Below are positions 49,300-58,327 of a stretch of DNA of 64,000 nt, piece after piece. Position 1 is the first letter of the stretch. The number at the start of each line of letters is the position of its first letter. The notes beneath the pieces were generated by a model. That model saw only the letters and a list, made by a program, of their open reading frames with translations, had not been told where the DNA came from and made no database searches. The translations under genes were made by a program, and so were the position numbers. This DNA is from Candidatus Brocadiaceae bacterium S225 (lineage in GTDB: Bacteria; Planctomycetota; Brocadiia; Brocadiales; Scalinduaceae): the NCBI GenBank assembly GCA_007859995.1, contig SMSL01000004.1, forward strand, positions 1 to 64,000. Direction: 5' to 3'.

Positions 49300-50889
49300 A
49301 TGCCGAAAACAAAAATTATCGTTTTATTGCTTTTTGTATTTGCTTTTGCACTCTTGTGTAAAACGACTTTCGCTGAATCCCCAAAAAACAGTGAAAATAA
49401 TTTTTTACTGCATAATAGCACAGAATCTTATGTGGATTTTTGTACGGGATTTTATCTAATGCTGGATCATCGTTGGGAAGACGCAATCGTATTTCTTGAA
49501 AAAACATTGCGAACAAATCCAAACGTAGAAAGAATACACAATTATTTAGCTACTTGCTACTTCCAGTCGAATGAAAAAGAAAAAGCCATTCTTCATGTTG
49601 AAAAAATTGCACAATTAAAACCCGATGATTTTAGTATTCATTATACGCTTGGTAACATTTACGCAAGTGAAGGTAATGAAAAAGAGGCTATTTCCGAATA
49701 TGAACGTGCTAATTCATCAGTAATTGATGGTGTTGACAAGAGTTTTGTGTCTGACATGCTGCATCGTCTGGCAAATAGTTATACGAAAAGTGGAGACATA
49801 GATAATGCGGCAAAAATATATGAAAAAATACTTGATTTAGAATTAACAAACGAACCTGTTACAATTCATTATAATCTTGGTCTGATTTATGTTGACGCGA
49901 AGAAGATTAAGGAAGCTATAAAAGAGTTTGTTAAAGCCAAACAATACAGTCCTCATGCTGAGCCTATAAGCTTTTATCTTGCATTATGCTACGAAGAATT
50001 AGAAGATTATGATAATGCGATTATAGAGCTCAAATCCTTTATTGATTATGATCCTGATGCCTGGCTTATGCGTATTAACTTGTCAAATATTTATGAAAAA
50101 ATAAAACAATATGAGAATGCAGAATTAGAGAGGGAGAAGGCTTTCGTAATATTGGAAGAAAGTGTAAGCAAAGGGAGCAAAGGCTTAAGAGAATATATTA
50201 CTTTAAGCCAGCTTTTCCAGAGAAATGGTAAGGATAAAAAAGCCGTAGAGACACTGAAAACGGCAATTTCAAATGTAATAAATGAAGATGATGATGCCAT
50301 AAGTGAAGTTCGCTTTATGCTGGCGAATATATATTATGAGATGAATAATCATAATAATGTGGTAGTAGAATTAGAAAAGGTATTACAAATAGATCCAGAT
50401 AACCACCAGGCAAATAATTTTCTGGGTTATTTTTTTATCGAACAGGGGGAGCAGTTAGACAGGGCTATAGATTTGATCAAGAAAGCGTTGAGTGTTAATC
50501 CTGAAAACGCTGCATACCTTGACAGCCTTGGTTGGGCGTATTATAAATTAGCGAAAGAAGATGATGGAAAGATAATTTTTGCATTACAAAAACTCATCGA
50601 GGCATCAAACTTTGCAGAAGATCCGGAAATAATGGGCCATATGGGAGATGTATATTATTCTCTCGGATATTGGGAAAAGGCACAGAGTCAGTGGGAGAAC
50701 GCCTTGGATTTATGGAAAAAGTTGGAGGCAGAAGTGCCTCCACATTTTAAATATGAAACTGCCCGTGAGTTAAAAGCTAAGAAAACAATTCGAAACAGAC
50801 TTGATAAGATTAAATGTTTGAAGGTGGTAGAAAGCTCAGAAAAAATGTTGGAATCAGAAAAAAAATTGTGTGTAAATGATGAAAGGTAA
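49300..50889 (+). CDS. Exported tetratricopeptide-repeat protein
   Basis: 529 residues with an N-terminal signal peptide (IIVLLLFVFAFALLCKTTFA). At least ten TPR units follow, e.g. DAIVFLEKTLRTNPNVERIHNYLATCYFQ, DDFSIHYTLGNIYASEGNEKEAISEYERAN, VTIHYNLGLIYVDAKKIKEAIKEF, NHQANNFLGYFFIEQGEQLDRAIDLIKKAL and NAAYLDSLGWAYYKL. The protein is periplasmic or outer-membrane-associated and would scaffold protein interactions. The GYFFIEQG...LDRAI and LDSLGWAYYKL repeats are typical of large TPR proteins of delta-proteobacteria and planctomycetes that I cannot assign further. It sits alone between hisG and yebC. Confidence 0.9.
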   Translation: MPKTKIIVLLLFVFAFALLCKTTFAESPKNSENNFLLHNSTESYVDFCTGFYLMLDHRWEDAIVFLEKTLRTNPNVERIHNYLATCYFQSNEKEKAILHVEKIAQLKPDDFSIHYTLGNIYASEGNEKEAISEYERANSSVIDGVDKSFVSDMLHRLANSYTKSGDIDNAAKIYEKILDLELTNEPVTIHYNLGLIYVDAKKIKEAIKEFVKAKQYSPHAEPISFYLALCYEELEDYDNAIIELKSFIDYDPDAWLMRINLSNIYEKIKQYENAELEREKAFVILEESVSKGSKGLREYITLSQLFQRNGKDKKAVETLKTAISNVINEDDDAISEVRFMLANIYYEMNNHNNVVVELEKVLQIDPDNHQANNFLGYFFIEQGEQLDRAIDLIKKALSVNPENAAYLDSLGWAYYKLAKEDDGKIIFALQKLIEASNFAEDPEIMGHMGDVYYSLGYWEKAQSQWENALDLWKKLEAEVPPHFKYETARELKAKKTIRNRLDKIKCLKVVESSEKMLESEKKLCVNDER

Positions 50890-50895
50890 TTAGTA

Positions 50896-51642
50896 ATGTC
50901 AGGACATTCTAAGTGGTCAACAATAAAGCATAAAAAGGGGGCGGCCGATGCAAAGAGGGGTAAGGTGTTCTCAAAACTTGCAAAAGCCATTACTTCAGCA
51001 GCCAGACAGGGTGGTGGAAACCCTGATATGAATTTAAAATTGCAGTATGCAATTGATAGCGCGAAATCGGAGAATATGCCCAAGGACAATATTGAACGGG
51101 CAGTACAGAAGGGTACGGGAGAGTTAAATGCTGATACCGTCCTCTATGAATGTCTTTACGAAGGTTACGGTCCTAATGGTGTTGCTGTTATGGCAGAGAT
51201 ATTGACTGACAATAAGAACAGGACTGCCGCAGAGATAAGAAAAGTTTTTGAGATGTCTGGAGGGAACCTTGGCGAGTCAGGTTGCGTATCATGGATGTTT
51301 CAACAGAAGGGAGTGATAACTGTTAACTCTGGAGAGATTGAGGAAGATAAGTTGATGGCGCTTGTTCTTGATGCCGGTTGTGACGATCTAAATGTAGAAG
51401 ACGGAAAATATGAGATTGACTGTGAAACAAAGGATTTTAATAATGTTAAAAAGGTATTACAGGATGAAGGGATAAAGGCAGAGTCAGCTGAGATCAGTTG
51501 GATCCCAAGTACGCTTATCGAGCTTGATGAGGCAAAAGGCAAGAAAATTATCTCTCTTATGGAAAAATTAGAGAATCATGATGATGTGCAGAATGTTTAT
51601 GCCAATTTTTCACTTCCCGAAGGCTTATTGGACGCGTTATGA
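50896..51642 (+). CDS. yebC: YebC/PmpR (TACO1) family protein
   Basis: 248 residues, standard length. It begins SGHSKWSTIKHKKGAADAKRGKVFSKLAKAITSAARQGGG. It also has LKLQYAIDSAKSENMPKDNIERAVQKGTGEL, CLYEGYGPNGVAVMAEILTDNKNRTAAEIR and GCVSWMFQQKGVI. The family was annotated as transcription regulators; recent work on TACO1 and bacterial YebC links it to translation through proline stretches on ribosomes. The start ATG 50896 follows the TPR stop by six bases, but the genes differ in expected function. It converges on ftsH. Confidence 0.95.
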   Translation: MSGHSKWSTIKHKKGAADAKRGKVFSKLAKAITSAARQGGGNPDMNLKLQYAIDSAKSENMPKDNIERAVQKGTGELNADTVLYECLYEGYGPNGVAVMAEILTDNKNRTAAEIRKVFEMSGGNLGESGCVSWMFQQKGVITVNSGEIEEDKLMALVLDAGCDDLNVEDGKYEIDCETKDFNNVKKVLQDEGIKAESAEISWIPSTLIELDEAKGKKIISLMEKLENHDDVQNVYANFSLPEGLLDAL

Positions 51643-51665
51643 TTTTCAGGTTGGCTTGTTTCCTT

Positions 51666-53540
51666 CTAAGTAGTTTTCTTCTTTTCCTCTTTTATATTTA
51701 GCAATTCAAGGATTTGCTCGGCTTCCAGGACTTCATCTTCTTCGAGTTTTTTGGCGAGTAGGTCAAGCTTGTCCCTGTTTTTTTCAATCAGAGACTTGGC
51801 TTTGGCATAAGAATTCTTAATAAGTAGTGTTACTTCTGCATCAATTTCTATTGCCGTTTTTTCGCTAAACTCTTTTTCCTGTACTAGATCATGTCCAAGG
51901 AAAATATTCCCCTGTTGCCTTCCGAATGTTTGAGGACCGAGTTTGCTACTCATTCCAAATTTACATACATAGCTCCTGGCCAATTTTGATACTCTTTCCA
52001 AGTCGTTTGAAGCTCCGGTGGATAACTCATTAAAGGCAATTTCTTCTGCGGCACGACCTGCAAGAAGAACACACAAAGTATCTCGTATTTCAGATTCTCT
52101 GGTTAAATATTTGTCCTCGGTAGGCAGCTGTAATGTGTAACCCAGTGCCGCTGCCCCTCGCGCAATAATAGATACCTTGTGCACCGGATCGGTATTAGGC
52201 AATAGTGCCGCTACCAGAGTATGGCCTGATTCATGATATGCAACTATACTTTTTTCCTCGTCACTTATTACCCTGCTTTTCCTTTCAGGACCGGCAATAA
52301 CCCTTTCTATCGATTCCTCAAGCTCATCCATTTCCACAAATTTTTTATCACGACGTGCGGCAAGTAACGCGGCCTCGTTAATGACATTTGCCAAGTCAGC
52401 GCCTGAAAAGCCTGGAGTGCGCTTTGCTATTGTGTTAAGGTTTCCATTAGGTTCTATTGTTACACCTTTGGCGTGCACTTTTAAGATTTCTTCTCTTCCG
52501 ATCAGATCAGGTCTATCAACAGTTACCTGTCTGTCAAATCTTCCCGGACGAAGCAATGCGTTGTCCAGGACGTCAGGTCTGTTTGTTGCGGCAATGATAA
52601 TTACGCCACTATTTGAAGAAAACCCATCCATCTCTGCTAATAGCTGATTTAGTGTTTGTTCCCGTTCGTCATGCCCGCCGCCCAAGCCTGTACCCCGTTG
52701 TCTTCCAACGCTATCAAGTTCATCGATAAAGACTATGCAAGGTGCCTTCTGCTTGGCCTGTGCGAACATGTCACGCACTCTCGCTGCTCCCATTCCAACA
52801 AACATTTCTACAAAATCAGATCCACTTATTGAGAAGAAAGGCACTCCTGATTCACCTGCAACTGCTTTTGCCAGAAGTGTTTTTCCTGTTCCCGGCGGTC
52901 CTATAAGTAAAACACCTTTTGGGATCTTACCTCCCAGTTTTTGGAATTTTTGAGGGTACTTTAAATATTCTATTATTTCTTCCAGTTCTTCCTTTGCTTC
53001 ATCACATCCGGCAACATCAGCAAAAGAAGTTTTTTTTGCATCTTCCGCGGCATAAAGTTTAATCTTTGCCTTGCCGAACGAAGCAAAAGGGCTTCCCATT
53101 CCTCCGATTCTTTTTGATATGAAAAACCAGGCAATTCCAATAATTAAAAATGGAAAAACCCACCACATAATCATATTCCTTAGAAAATTATTCTCTACCT
53201 CTCCCTTGAACTTAACGTTTTTTTCTTCTAATTGATTGACCAGTACGATGTCTTGAACTGGTACAGTAATAAAGGCAACGGGTTTGTTTTGTTCAGATGT
53301 TCCACTTTCATAGTGACCCTTGATTACTTTTTCTCCCACGGTGCAATCAACTATCTTTCCCGCACTTAAATATTCTCTGAATTGGCTGTAAGTGATTTCG
53401 CCGGCTTTAGGAGCCAAAAACATCTGAATGATGTATAAAACTACTAGAAAAAGGAGTAGGTAGCCTATAGAAAAACTGGTTTTCTTGGTTTTCAGATTTT
53501 TGGATATTTTTTTTGGAGTTTTCTTGTCTGTATTTTTCAT
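51666..53540 (-). CDS. ftsH: ATP-dependent zinc metalloprotease FtsH
   Basis: 624 residues. Two membrane helices (about 25-43 and 122-140) flank a periplasmic domain. The AAA module has Walker A GPPGTGKT (214-221), Walker [12 protein letters not shown] and the second region of homology [20 protein letters not shown]. The protease has HESGH (436-440), the zinc site, with the third ligand region [14 protein letters not shown]. The C-terminus ends in a coiled [21 protein letters not shown]. It degrades unassembled membrane proteins and short-lived regulators. ATG 53540. It converges with yebC, with 23 bp between stops. Confidence 0.97.
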   Translation of the reverse strand: MKNTDKKTPKKISKNLKTKKTSFSIGYLLLFLVVLYIIQMFLAPKAGEITYSQFREYLSAGKIVDCTVGEKVIKGHYESGTSEQNKPVAFITVPVQDIVLVNQLEEKNVKFKGEVENNFLRNMIMWWVFPFLIIGIAWFFISKRIGGMGSPFASFGKAKIKLYAAEDAKKTSFADVAGCDEAKEELEEIIEYLKYPQKFQKLGGKIPKGVLLIGPPGTGKTLLAKAVAGESGVPFFSISGSDFVEMFVGMGAARVRDMFAQAKQKAPCIVFIDELDSVGRQRGTGLGGGHDEREQTLNQLLAEMDGFSSNSGVIIIAATNRPDVLDNALLRPGRFDRQVTVDRPDLIGREEILKVHAKGVTIEPNGNLNTIAKRTPGFSGADLANVINEAALLAARRDKKFVEMDELEESIERVIAGPERKSRVISDEEKSIVAYHESGHTLVAALLPNTDPVHKVSIIARGAAALGYTLQLPTEDKYLTRESEIRDTLCVLLAGRAAEEIAFNELSTGASNDLERVSKLARSYVCKFGMSSKLGPQTFGRQQGNIFLGHDLVQEKEFSEKTAIEIDAEVTLLIKNSYAKAKSLIEKNRDKLDLLAKKLEEDEVLEAEQILELLNIKEEKKKTT

Positions 53541-53958
53541 CTAATCCTTGACGGTATAGGTGCTTGTGACATGTCAACATTGTCTGGTGTATATAAAGTT
53601 ACAAGCAAGGATTATATGAAAATATCGATTTTAAGTCAAAGTAATAAATTCGTGGATTAACCCTTGGGTCTTACTTAAAAATAGCAGTAGGTTGGTAGTT
53701 TCTCCTTGAAAACCTAAGAGGTGTATGGGAAAACCGCCCTATTAAACTCTAAAATGGTAAGCAGTTAAGTATTAAGTTTAGATTTCTGCATTTTTAACTG
53801 TAGGACATTACCTTCAATAAGGATTTCTTTCAATACTACCCAATAGTTGTAAAACCTTGTAAATTATATAGATAGATTGATAGCGTGTTTATGGTATGTG
53901 TCTTGCGAAGTGTATATTTCAAGCAATGTGTGTTCTTAACATTTAGGAGGTAATAGGT
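53541..53958. other. Intergenic region with a short repeated motif
   Basis: Divergent region between ftsH and a small secreted-protein gene. GTTGGTAGTTTCTCCTTGAA plus AACC at 53691-53714 recurs at 55191-55214 with one change, each time upstream of a small exported protein. A GTTT...AAAC hairpin can form inside it. No protein gene is visible. Confidence 0.45.
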
Positions 53959-54204
53959 ATGAATATTAGGAAATTATTTAGTATGTTAATCGCAGGACTT
54001 GCAATTATAAGTTTTACTACGTTAGGTTATGCTTCGCTGGAAGAAGCCTCTCATTCTGATGATATTAAGTCTGAAGCCGCATCTGAACAGGAAAATGCTA
54101 ATGAAGAAACCGATTCAGCGCAATCTACAGAGGATATTCAGTACGGAGCTGAGCCAAAATTTGAGTCAGATGAACAAGAAGCTAAAGCAGAGGAAAAAGA
54201 GTAG
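53959..54204 (+). CDS. Small secreted acidic protein
   Basis: 81 residues from ATG 53959 behind TAGGAGGTAATAGGT. A signal peptide (IRKLFSMLIAGLAIISFTTLGYA) precedes a mature part of about 56 residues made almost entirely of Glu, Asp, Ser, Ala and Gln (EQENANEETDSAQSTED...). It is predicted to be disordered and highly negative. No domain is recognised. It could bind cations or act as a surface or periplasmic buffer; this is inference only. Its ribosome-binding site is one of the best in the window, so it may be abundant. Confidence 0.75.
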   Translation: MNIRKLFSMLIAGLAIISFTTLGYASLEEASHSDDIKSEAASEQENANEETDSAQSTEDIQYGAEPKFESDEQEAKAEEKE

Positions 54205-54445
54205 TTTCTGGATCAGTTTAAAAAAGTAATATTCGGAAGTCAAAGCACCAATATATTTTTTTTAAACAACAAAATTTAGAGTTTACACAGAAACACACAT
54301 TGCTTTCATTTTACTATAAACTTTTAACAATATATTTTTAAAGTATATTTATGCTCCTTATTTTTTTTAATGGAACAATATTTGGCTTAAAATTCGTTTC
54401 GATAATAGAAGAGGTTTATGCTTATTTGTGATTAGAGGCGATATA

Positions 54446-54874
54446 ATGAAACTAAAAGCTATAGTTCTTGAAGACAATGACTCGTTAAGGACTTTAATCT
54501 ATGGTATCTTGAAAGATAGGGGTTATGAAGTACACGCTTTCTCTGAGCCTTTTTTAAGCCCCTTATGTCATGACCGCGAGTTCCCGTGTCCAGAAGGACA
54601 TACCTGTCCGAATATTATCATTACTGATATCGATATGCCAAATATGACTGGGTTTGAATTTATAGAGTACCAGAAAAGCAAGGGGTGTAAAATTCAAAAC
54701 ATAGGAATAATGTCAGGAAGATGGACAAGTGAGAATATTAAACACGCCAAGAGACTTGCTTGCCATATGTTTAATAAACCGTTTAAAATTGGTGAAGTTA
54801 AAAAATGGTTAGATGAATGCGAAAAAGAATTAGACCGTAATAGTAAATTGATAGATATGCAAACCTCTTGTTAA
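54446..54874 (+). CDS. Single-domain response-regulator receiver protein
   Basis: Start set at ATG 54446 (MKLKAIVLEDNDSLRTLIY), after GAGGCG; the GTG at 54428 has no site. 142 residues. The acidic pocket ED is in VLEDND, the phospho-acceptor Asp in IIITDIDMPNMTGFEF, the Thr/Ser in GIMSGRW and the Lys in MFNKPFKIG, so all receiver residues are present. It carries an unusual insertion between helix 2 and strand 3 with cysteines (LCHDREFPCPEGHTCPN), which could bind a metal or form a disulphide. No output domain. It would signal by protein interaction, like CheY or Spo0F. No histidine kinase is adjacent. Confidence 0.88.
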   Translation: MKLKAIVLEDNDSLRTLIYGILKDRGYEVHAFSEPFLSPLCHDREFPCPEGHTCPNIIITDIDMPNMTGFEFIEYQKSKGCKIQNIGIMSGRWTSENIKHAKRLACHMFNKPFKIGEVKKWLDECEKELDRNSKLIDMQTSC

Positions 54875-54897
54875 TTAATTAAAAATGCAAGTCGATA

Positions 54898-55065
54898 CCC
54901 CCCCCCCCCCCCCCAACAAACCACATATTACCAGTAATATCTCTATGTATCCTGATGTTTAAAGTTCCTGTACGCGGTGTGTAAGTTTTTTTATTGAGGC
55001 CAGGCTGTTGGATTGTAGCTATACGTCTGGAGAGAGTCAGGGTGCATATCCCCCCTTGGGTGATT
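54898..55065 (-). repeat. Dispersed non-coding repeat, copy B, with a 17-C tract
   Basis: Inverted relative to copy A (1603-1740). Its reverse complement begins AATCACCCAAGG and ends CATCAGGATACATAGAGATA ... ATATGTGGTTT. The end carries a run of 17 C on the plus strand (54898-54914), where copy A has only GGGG. The interior differs from copy A. The rest of 54875-55318 holds no gene. Confidence 0.6.
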
Positions 55066-55190
55066 ATAGAATATACTTACATACTAAACGGCTGTGCTTT
55101 ATTCATATCTTGATTCCTTGGTGAACTACACCATAAATAGGACTATTTCTATTTCGTAGCAGGATTAATATTGTGTCCTAAAAACACATG

Positions 55191-55214
55191 GTTGGTGGTT
55201 TCTCCTTGAAAACC
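55191..55214 (+). promoter_or_regulatory. Second copy of the GTTGGT-GTTTCTCC motif
   Basis: 24 bp, 23 identical to 53691-53714. Located 105 bp upstream of the lipoprotein ATG, with the sequence TTAAACTCT also shared some 40 bp further on. A leader or operator role is possible. Confidence 0.35.
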
Positions 55215-55318
55215 AATTGATGTGATTTATAATGAACACGCGCAGGGTAAGCTGTTAAACTCTGTGAGCATAAAAAGGATGCTTGCTGAAGATAATGTTT
55301 GATCGCCGTTTTGTGTAA

Positions 55319-55699
55319 ATGACAACTTTTACAAGATTAATGAAAAGAATTATTATTGTCCTGCTAACAACACATCTACTTATCGGTTGCTCTTCTTTCA
55401 AACCGGTCTCAAAAATGTCTGACTGGCAACTGCGACAGGAGTATTTAGATGTTCAGTACAAACTATCAGAAATTAAATCAAGGCATAACTTACTGGCAAA
55501 TGAAACCGCAGGTTACATAAATAATTATGCAAATGTCGCAAGTCAACTTGTTCCATATCCTGGTATTTACAATTCTTCTGTTCGAAGTGTTGTTTCAGAA
55601 GGTGATAAAGTTAGGTTAAAAAATGATATAGCAACGTTATCGGAAAGATTAAGCAAATTAAGGTTGGAAATGTCAAAAAGAGGTATATATTCGCCTTGA
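55319..55699 (+). CDS. Small lipoprotein with a helical hairpin
   Basis: 126 residues. The type II signal peptide ends in a lipobox LIGC (about residues 21-24: TTHLLIGCSSF). The mature part is helical (DWQLRQEYLDVQYKLSEIKSRHNLL) with a central loop (VASQLVPYPGIYNSSVRSVV), and ends KVRLKNDIATLSERLSKLRLEMSKRGIY, a coiled coil. No domain is recognised. It should be lipid-anchored at the outer or inner membrane. ATG 55319 or ATG 55340 are both possible; the latter still precedes the hydrophobic stretch. Confidence 0.75.
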   Translation: MTTFTRLMKRIIIVLLTTHLLIGCSSFKPVSKMSDWQLRQEYLDVQYKLSEIKSRHNLLANETAGYINNYANVASQLVPYPGIYNSSVRSVVSEGDKVRLKNDIATLSERLSKLRLEMSKRGIYSP

Positions 55700-55867
55700 T
55701 TTTATCTCTATCCTAGTTATTATATTCTAGATTCTAATTTAATATTCATACCAAAAGCCTGAGGGATTTGGTAGAAATTACAGAAGCTGACTTTAGTTTA
55801 CATAACAAGCGAGAAAAAAGAGAGGCACAAAATACCAAATTGTTTTTCATAACCTTTGTGATGGAAA

Positions 55868-55946
55868 TGGTCGGGGCGACTGGATTCGAACCAGCGACCT
55901 CTTGAACCCCATTCAAGTGCGCTAAGCCAAGCTGCGCTACGCCCCG
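55868..55946 (-). tRNA. tRNA-Pro (GGG)
   Basis: Minus-strand cloverleaf: acceptor CGGGGCG/CGCCCCG, D arm GCGC...GCGC, anticodon arm CTTGA-ATGGGGT-TCAAG with anticodon GGG, T arm CTGGTTCGAATCCAG, and encoded CCA. Confidence 0.96.
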
Positions 55947-56283
55947 AAAAAGAAACATATATTTTGATTTTTGAAATAATGATTGTATCAAATAACTCTT
56001 ATTCTTCAAGAACTTTTGCACATTCCATCTCGTCTCAACTGCACTTTACGTAGAAACCTATAAACTTCATTATGGAAACCGGGCGTTATGTTTCTAGATT
56101 TGCCCGTTACTTTTATATTTAACAAAATCGCTATTAAATTATCCCGAAAAATATTATGTATTGTGTCAAAAGATATCCTGGCTACAATGTATCTGGATTT
56201 GTTCCACAGGATATAAATTCCAGAGGAAATAGTGTTGAAGTTGATAGGGTATTTCTAATAAAACTTTAAAGGGGTATTTAGAA

Positions 56284-57240
56284 ATGGTTATTCTGAATCA
56301 GATTGTAGGTATTGGAGGCTTTAGCATAGCAGATAATTTGCGTTTGATTGTCATCGCGGTAATTTTTATTGGTATTATTGTTGTACTTTTATACCTTAGG
56401 GTTGCAAAAAACGGGGAAAAGACGAATAGAAAATATATTAGTAGGGAAGAAACTATAAAAGACAAGACGGGTGAAGATATAGAAGATTTAGAAAATATTG
56501 TAGAATATGCAGAAGAAACGGCGGAGAAGCCAGTTATTAATTTTGAAACAATTGAAGAAAAAATAAAGAACTCAGAGGCTGAAATGATTGCGAAATTTGC
56601 GGCAGTCATAAAAGACGTAAGGGTCAAAATTGATGCGAAGCTTACAACAGAAATTGAAGAATTAATTGCAAAGATAGAAGAGAGAGAAAAAGAGATTGTA
56701 AATAAAATAGAAAACATTATCGAGGCAAAAGTTCAAGAAGTTTTAAATAAGATGAATGACAGGGTTGGGGCAGCACTTCATGCTCAAAAAAAACCAACAG
56801 CTTCGGTTTTGGAAGAACTGGTCGATCCTTTGCGTACGGAAGAGGTTCCGGCAGACAGTTTAATTTCTGAAAAAGCAGAGAAAACCGTCAAAGAAAAGGT
56901 TGATTTTGAGGAAATGAAAGAAGGGCCTGTTAGCGTTTCGTCTTCTAATGAATCTAAAGCCGTAGTTGAAGAAGCTGTAGGAGGCACAGATGATTTTGAT
57001 ATGCAGGAGTTCTTGAAAGAAGAACCTGTTGGTATTTCATTCTCTGGTGAATCTAATGTGTTATCTGAAGACAACGTAGAGAAGAATTTAGAGGCAAAAG
57101 AGTCGATTGTTTCGTCAGGAAAAATTGAAGAAAAGGTGCCAGAGGAAGCAGGGGGAGACTCGGCTGATTTTGATATACAAGCTTTTTTGGATGAACTGGA
57201 AAACCTTCCTTCTGAAAAAGATCCGAAAGCTGAGAAGTGA
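56284..57240 (+). CDS. Membrane-anchored coiled-coil protein with acidic repeats
   Basis: 318 residues. One membrane helix (LRLIVIAVIFIGIIVVLLYL, about 20-39) is followed by a long charged coiled coil (about 80-165, IEEKIKNSEAEMIAKFAAVIKD ... NKIENIIEAKVQEVLNKM) and a disordered acidic tail. The tail has a duplicated motif: GGTDDFDMQEFLKEEP and GGDSADFDIQAFLDELENL. Such tails often dock a partner protein. The function is unknown. Topology suggests a cytoplasmic tail tethered to the membrane. It is preceded by AAAGGGG and converges with gpsA, ten bases apart. Confidence 0.75.
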   Translation: MVILNQIVGIGGFSIADNLRLIVIAVIFIGIIVVLLYLRVAKNGEKTNRKYISREETIKDKTGEDIEDLENIVEYAEETAEKPVINFETIEEKIKNSEAEMIAKFAAVIKDVRVKIDAKLTTEIEELIAKIEEREKEIVNKIENIIEAKVQEVLNKMNDRVGAALHAQKKPTASVLEELVDPLRTEEVPADSLISEKAEKTVKEKVDFEEMKEGPVSVSSSNESKAVVEEAVGGTDDFDMQEFLKEEPVGISFSGESNVLSEDNVEKNLEAKESIVSSGKIEEKVPEEAGGDSADFDIQAFLDELENLPSEKDPKAEK

Positions 57241-57250
57241 TGACACCAGT

Positions 57251-58270
57251 TTAACTGTCTTCTGTTTCTGATTTTGGGTCACGAGCCATTAGTTCTTTTA
57301 CCGCTTTCATTGGATCTTTATCTTCAAAAAGTACATTAAAAATTTCATTTGTAATAGGCATTTCAACATTATATTTTTTCGCTAATGCGCAAACCGACTT
57401 TGTAGTCAATATTCCTTCTGCAATCTGATCCATTTCTTCCAAAACCTGGGATAATTTTTTACCCTTGGCAATCAGTTCACCTACCAGACGGTTTCTGCCG
57501 TATGGACTAACGCAAGTGGTTATTAAGTCTCCGAGTCCCGCAAGTCCTGAAAAAGTGTCTCTCTGTCCTCCCATTGCAACTCCCAACCGTGTCGTTTCTG
57601 CCAGTCCTCTGGTTATCAGTGCAGCTTTAGAATTGTCTCCAAAACCGAGTCCGTCGCATATTCCTGCCGCAATTGCTATTACATTTTTAACTGAAGTTCC
57701 AATCTCGACACCTATTACATCGCTGTTTGTATAAACGCGAAAGTGTTCAGTTATAAATATTTCCTGGATTTCAGTTGCCAGTTTATTGTCTTCAGATGTG
57801 ACCACAACGGTAGTTGGCAGATTCATTGCTACTTCTTCAGCATGACTTGGGCCAAGGAGTAGAGCGATTGGAGGTTCTACAAAGATGTCCCTGAGTATTT
57901 CACTTCCGCGCATGAGTGTTTCGTTTTCAATGCCTTTTATTACACTAACAATTGGTGTTCCTGAAATATAATAGTTTTTAAATGGTTGAAGGGTTTTTCT
58001 GACATAAGGTGTCGGTATTGCAACTACTATAAGATTGGTTTGCTCTTGTGCGGTTTCAATATCTGACGTAATTTTCAGGTCAGGGGGGATTTTGATGCCC
58101 TTCAGATATTTACTATTTTCTCTCTGTTTTTTTAATAATTCGACATAGTCGGGTGTTGAGCCCCAAAGAGTAACATTGTGTCCCTTGCTGTGCAGTACAA
58201 GTGAAAGTGCAGTGCCCCAACCGCCTGCACCCAGAACCGCAATTTTCTTTGTTGTTTTTTGCTTTTCCAT
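57251..58270 (-). CDS. gpsA: NAD(P)-dependent glycerol-3-phosphate dehydrogenase
   Basis: 339 residues. Rossmann start KIAVLGAGGWGTALSLVLHS, then SVIKGIENETLMRGSEIL, LLGPSHAEEVAMNLPTTVV and the catalytic GTSVKNVIAIAAGICDGLGFGDNSKAALITRGLAE with lysine. The end (FSGLAGLGDLITTCVSPYGRNR...) is also typical. It makes sn-glycerol 3-phosphate for membrane lipids from dihydroxyacetone phosphate. Third gene of the prfB-glyA-gpsA run, 57 bp after glyA. Confidence 0.97.
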   Translation of the reverse strand: MEKQKTTKKIAVLGAGGWGTALSLVLHSKGHNVTLWGSTPDYVELLKKQRENSKYLKGIKIPPDLKITSDIETAQEQTNLIVVAIPTPYVRKTLQPFKNYYISGTPIVSVIKGIENETLMRGSEILRDIFVEPPIALLLGPSHAEEVAMNLPTTVVVTSEDNKLATEIQEIFITEHFRVYTNSDVIGVEIGTSVKNVIAIAAGICDGLGFGDNSKAALITRGLAETTRLGVAMGGQRDTFSGLAGLGDLITTCVSPYGRNRLVGELIAKGKKLSQVLEEMDQIAEGILTTKSVCALAKKYNVEMPITNEIFNVLFEDKDPMKAVKELMARDPKSETEDS

Positions 58271-58327
58271 AAAAGGATTAGTTCATCTGCATTGAGGTTT
58301 AAGGGAGGGGGAATCGTTTGAAAAAAA

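Noticed and set aside
55240..55300. CACGCGCAGGGTAAGC resembles the start of a cyclic-di-GMP (GEMM) riboswitch
   Set aside because: The second half (GGACGCAAAGCC and tetraloop-receptor) is missing, and the sister motif at 53691 lacks even the first half.
56298..57074. Minus-strand frames opposite the coiled-coil gene
   Set aside because: Low-complexity Glu/Lys coding produces long Ser/Phe frames on the other strand; no start signals are present.
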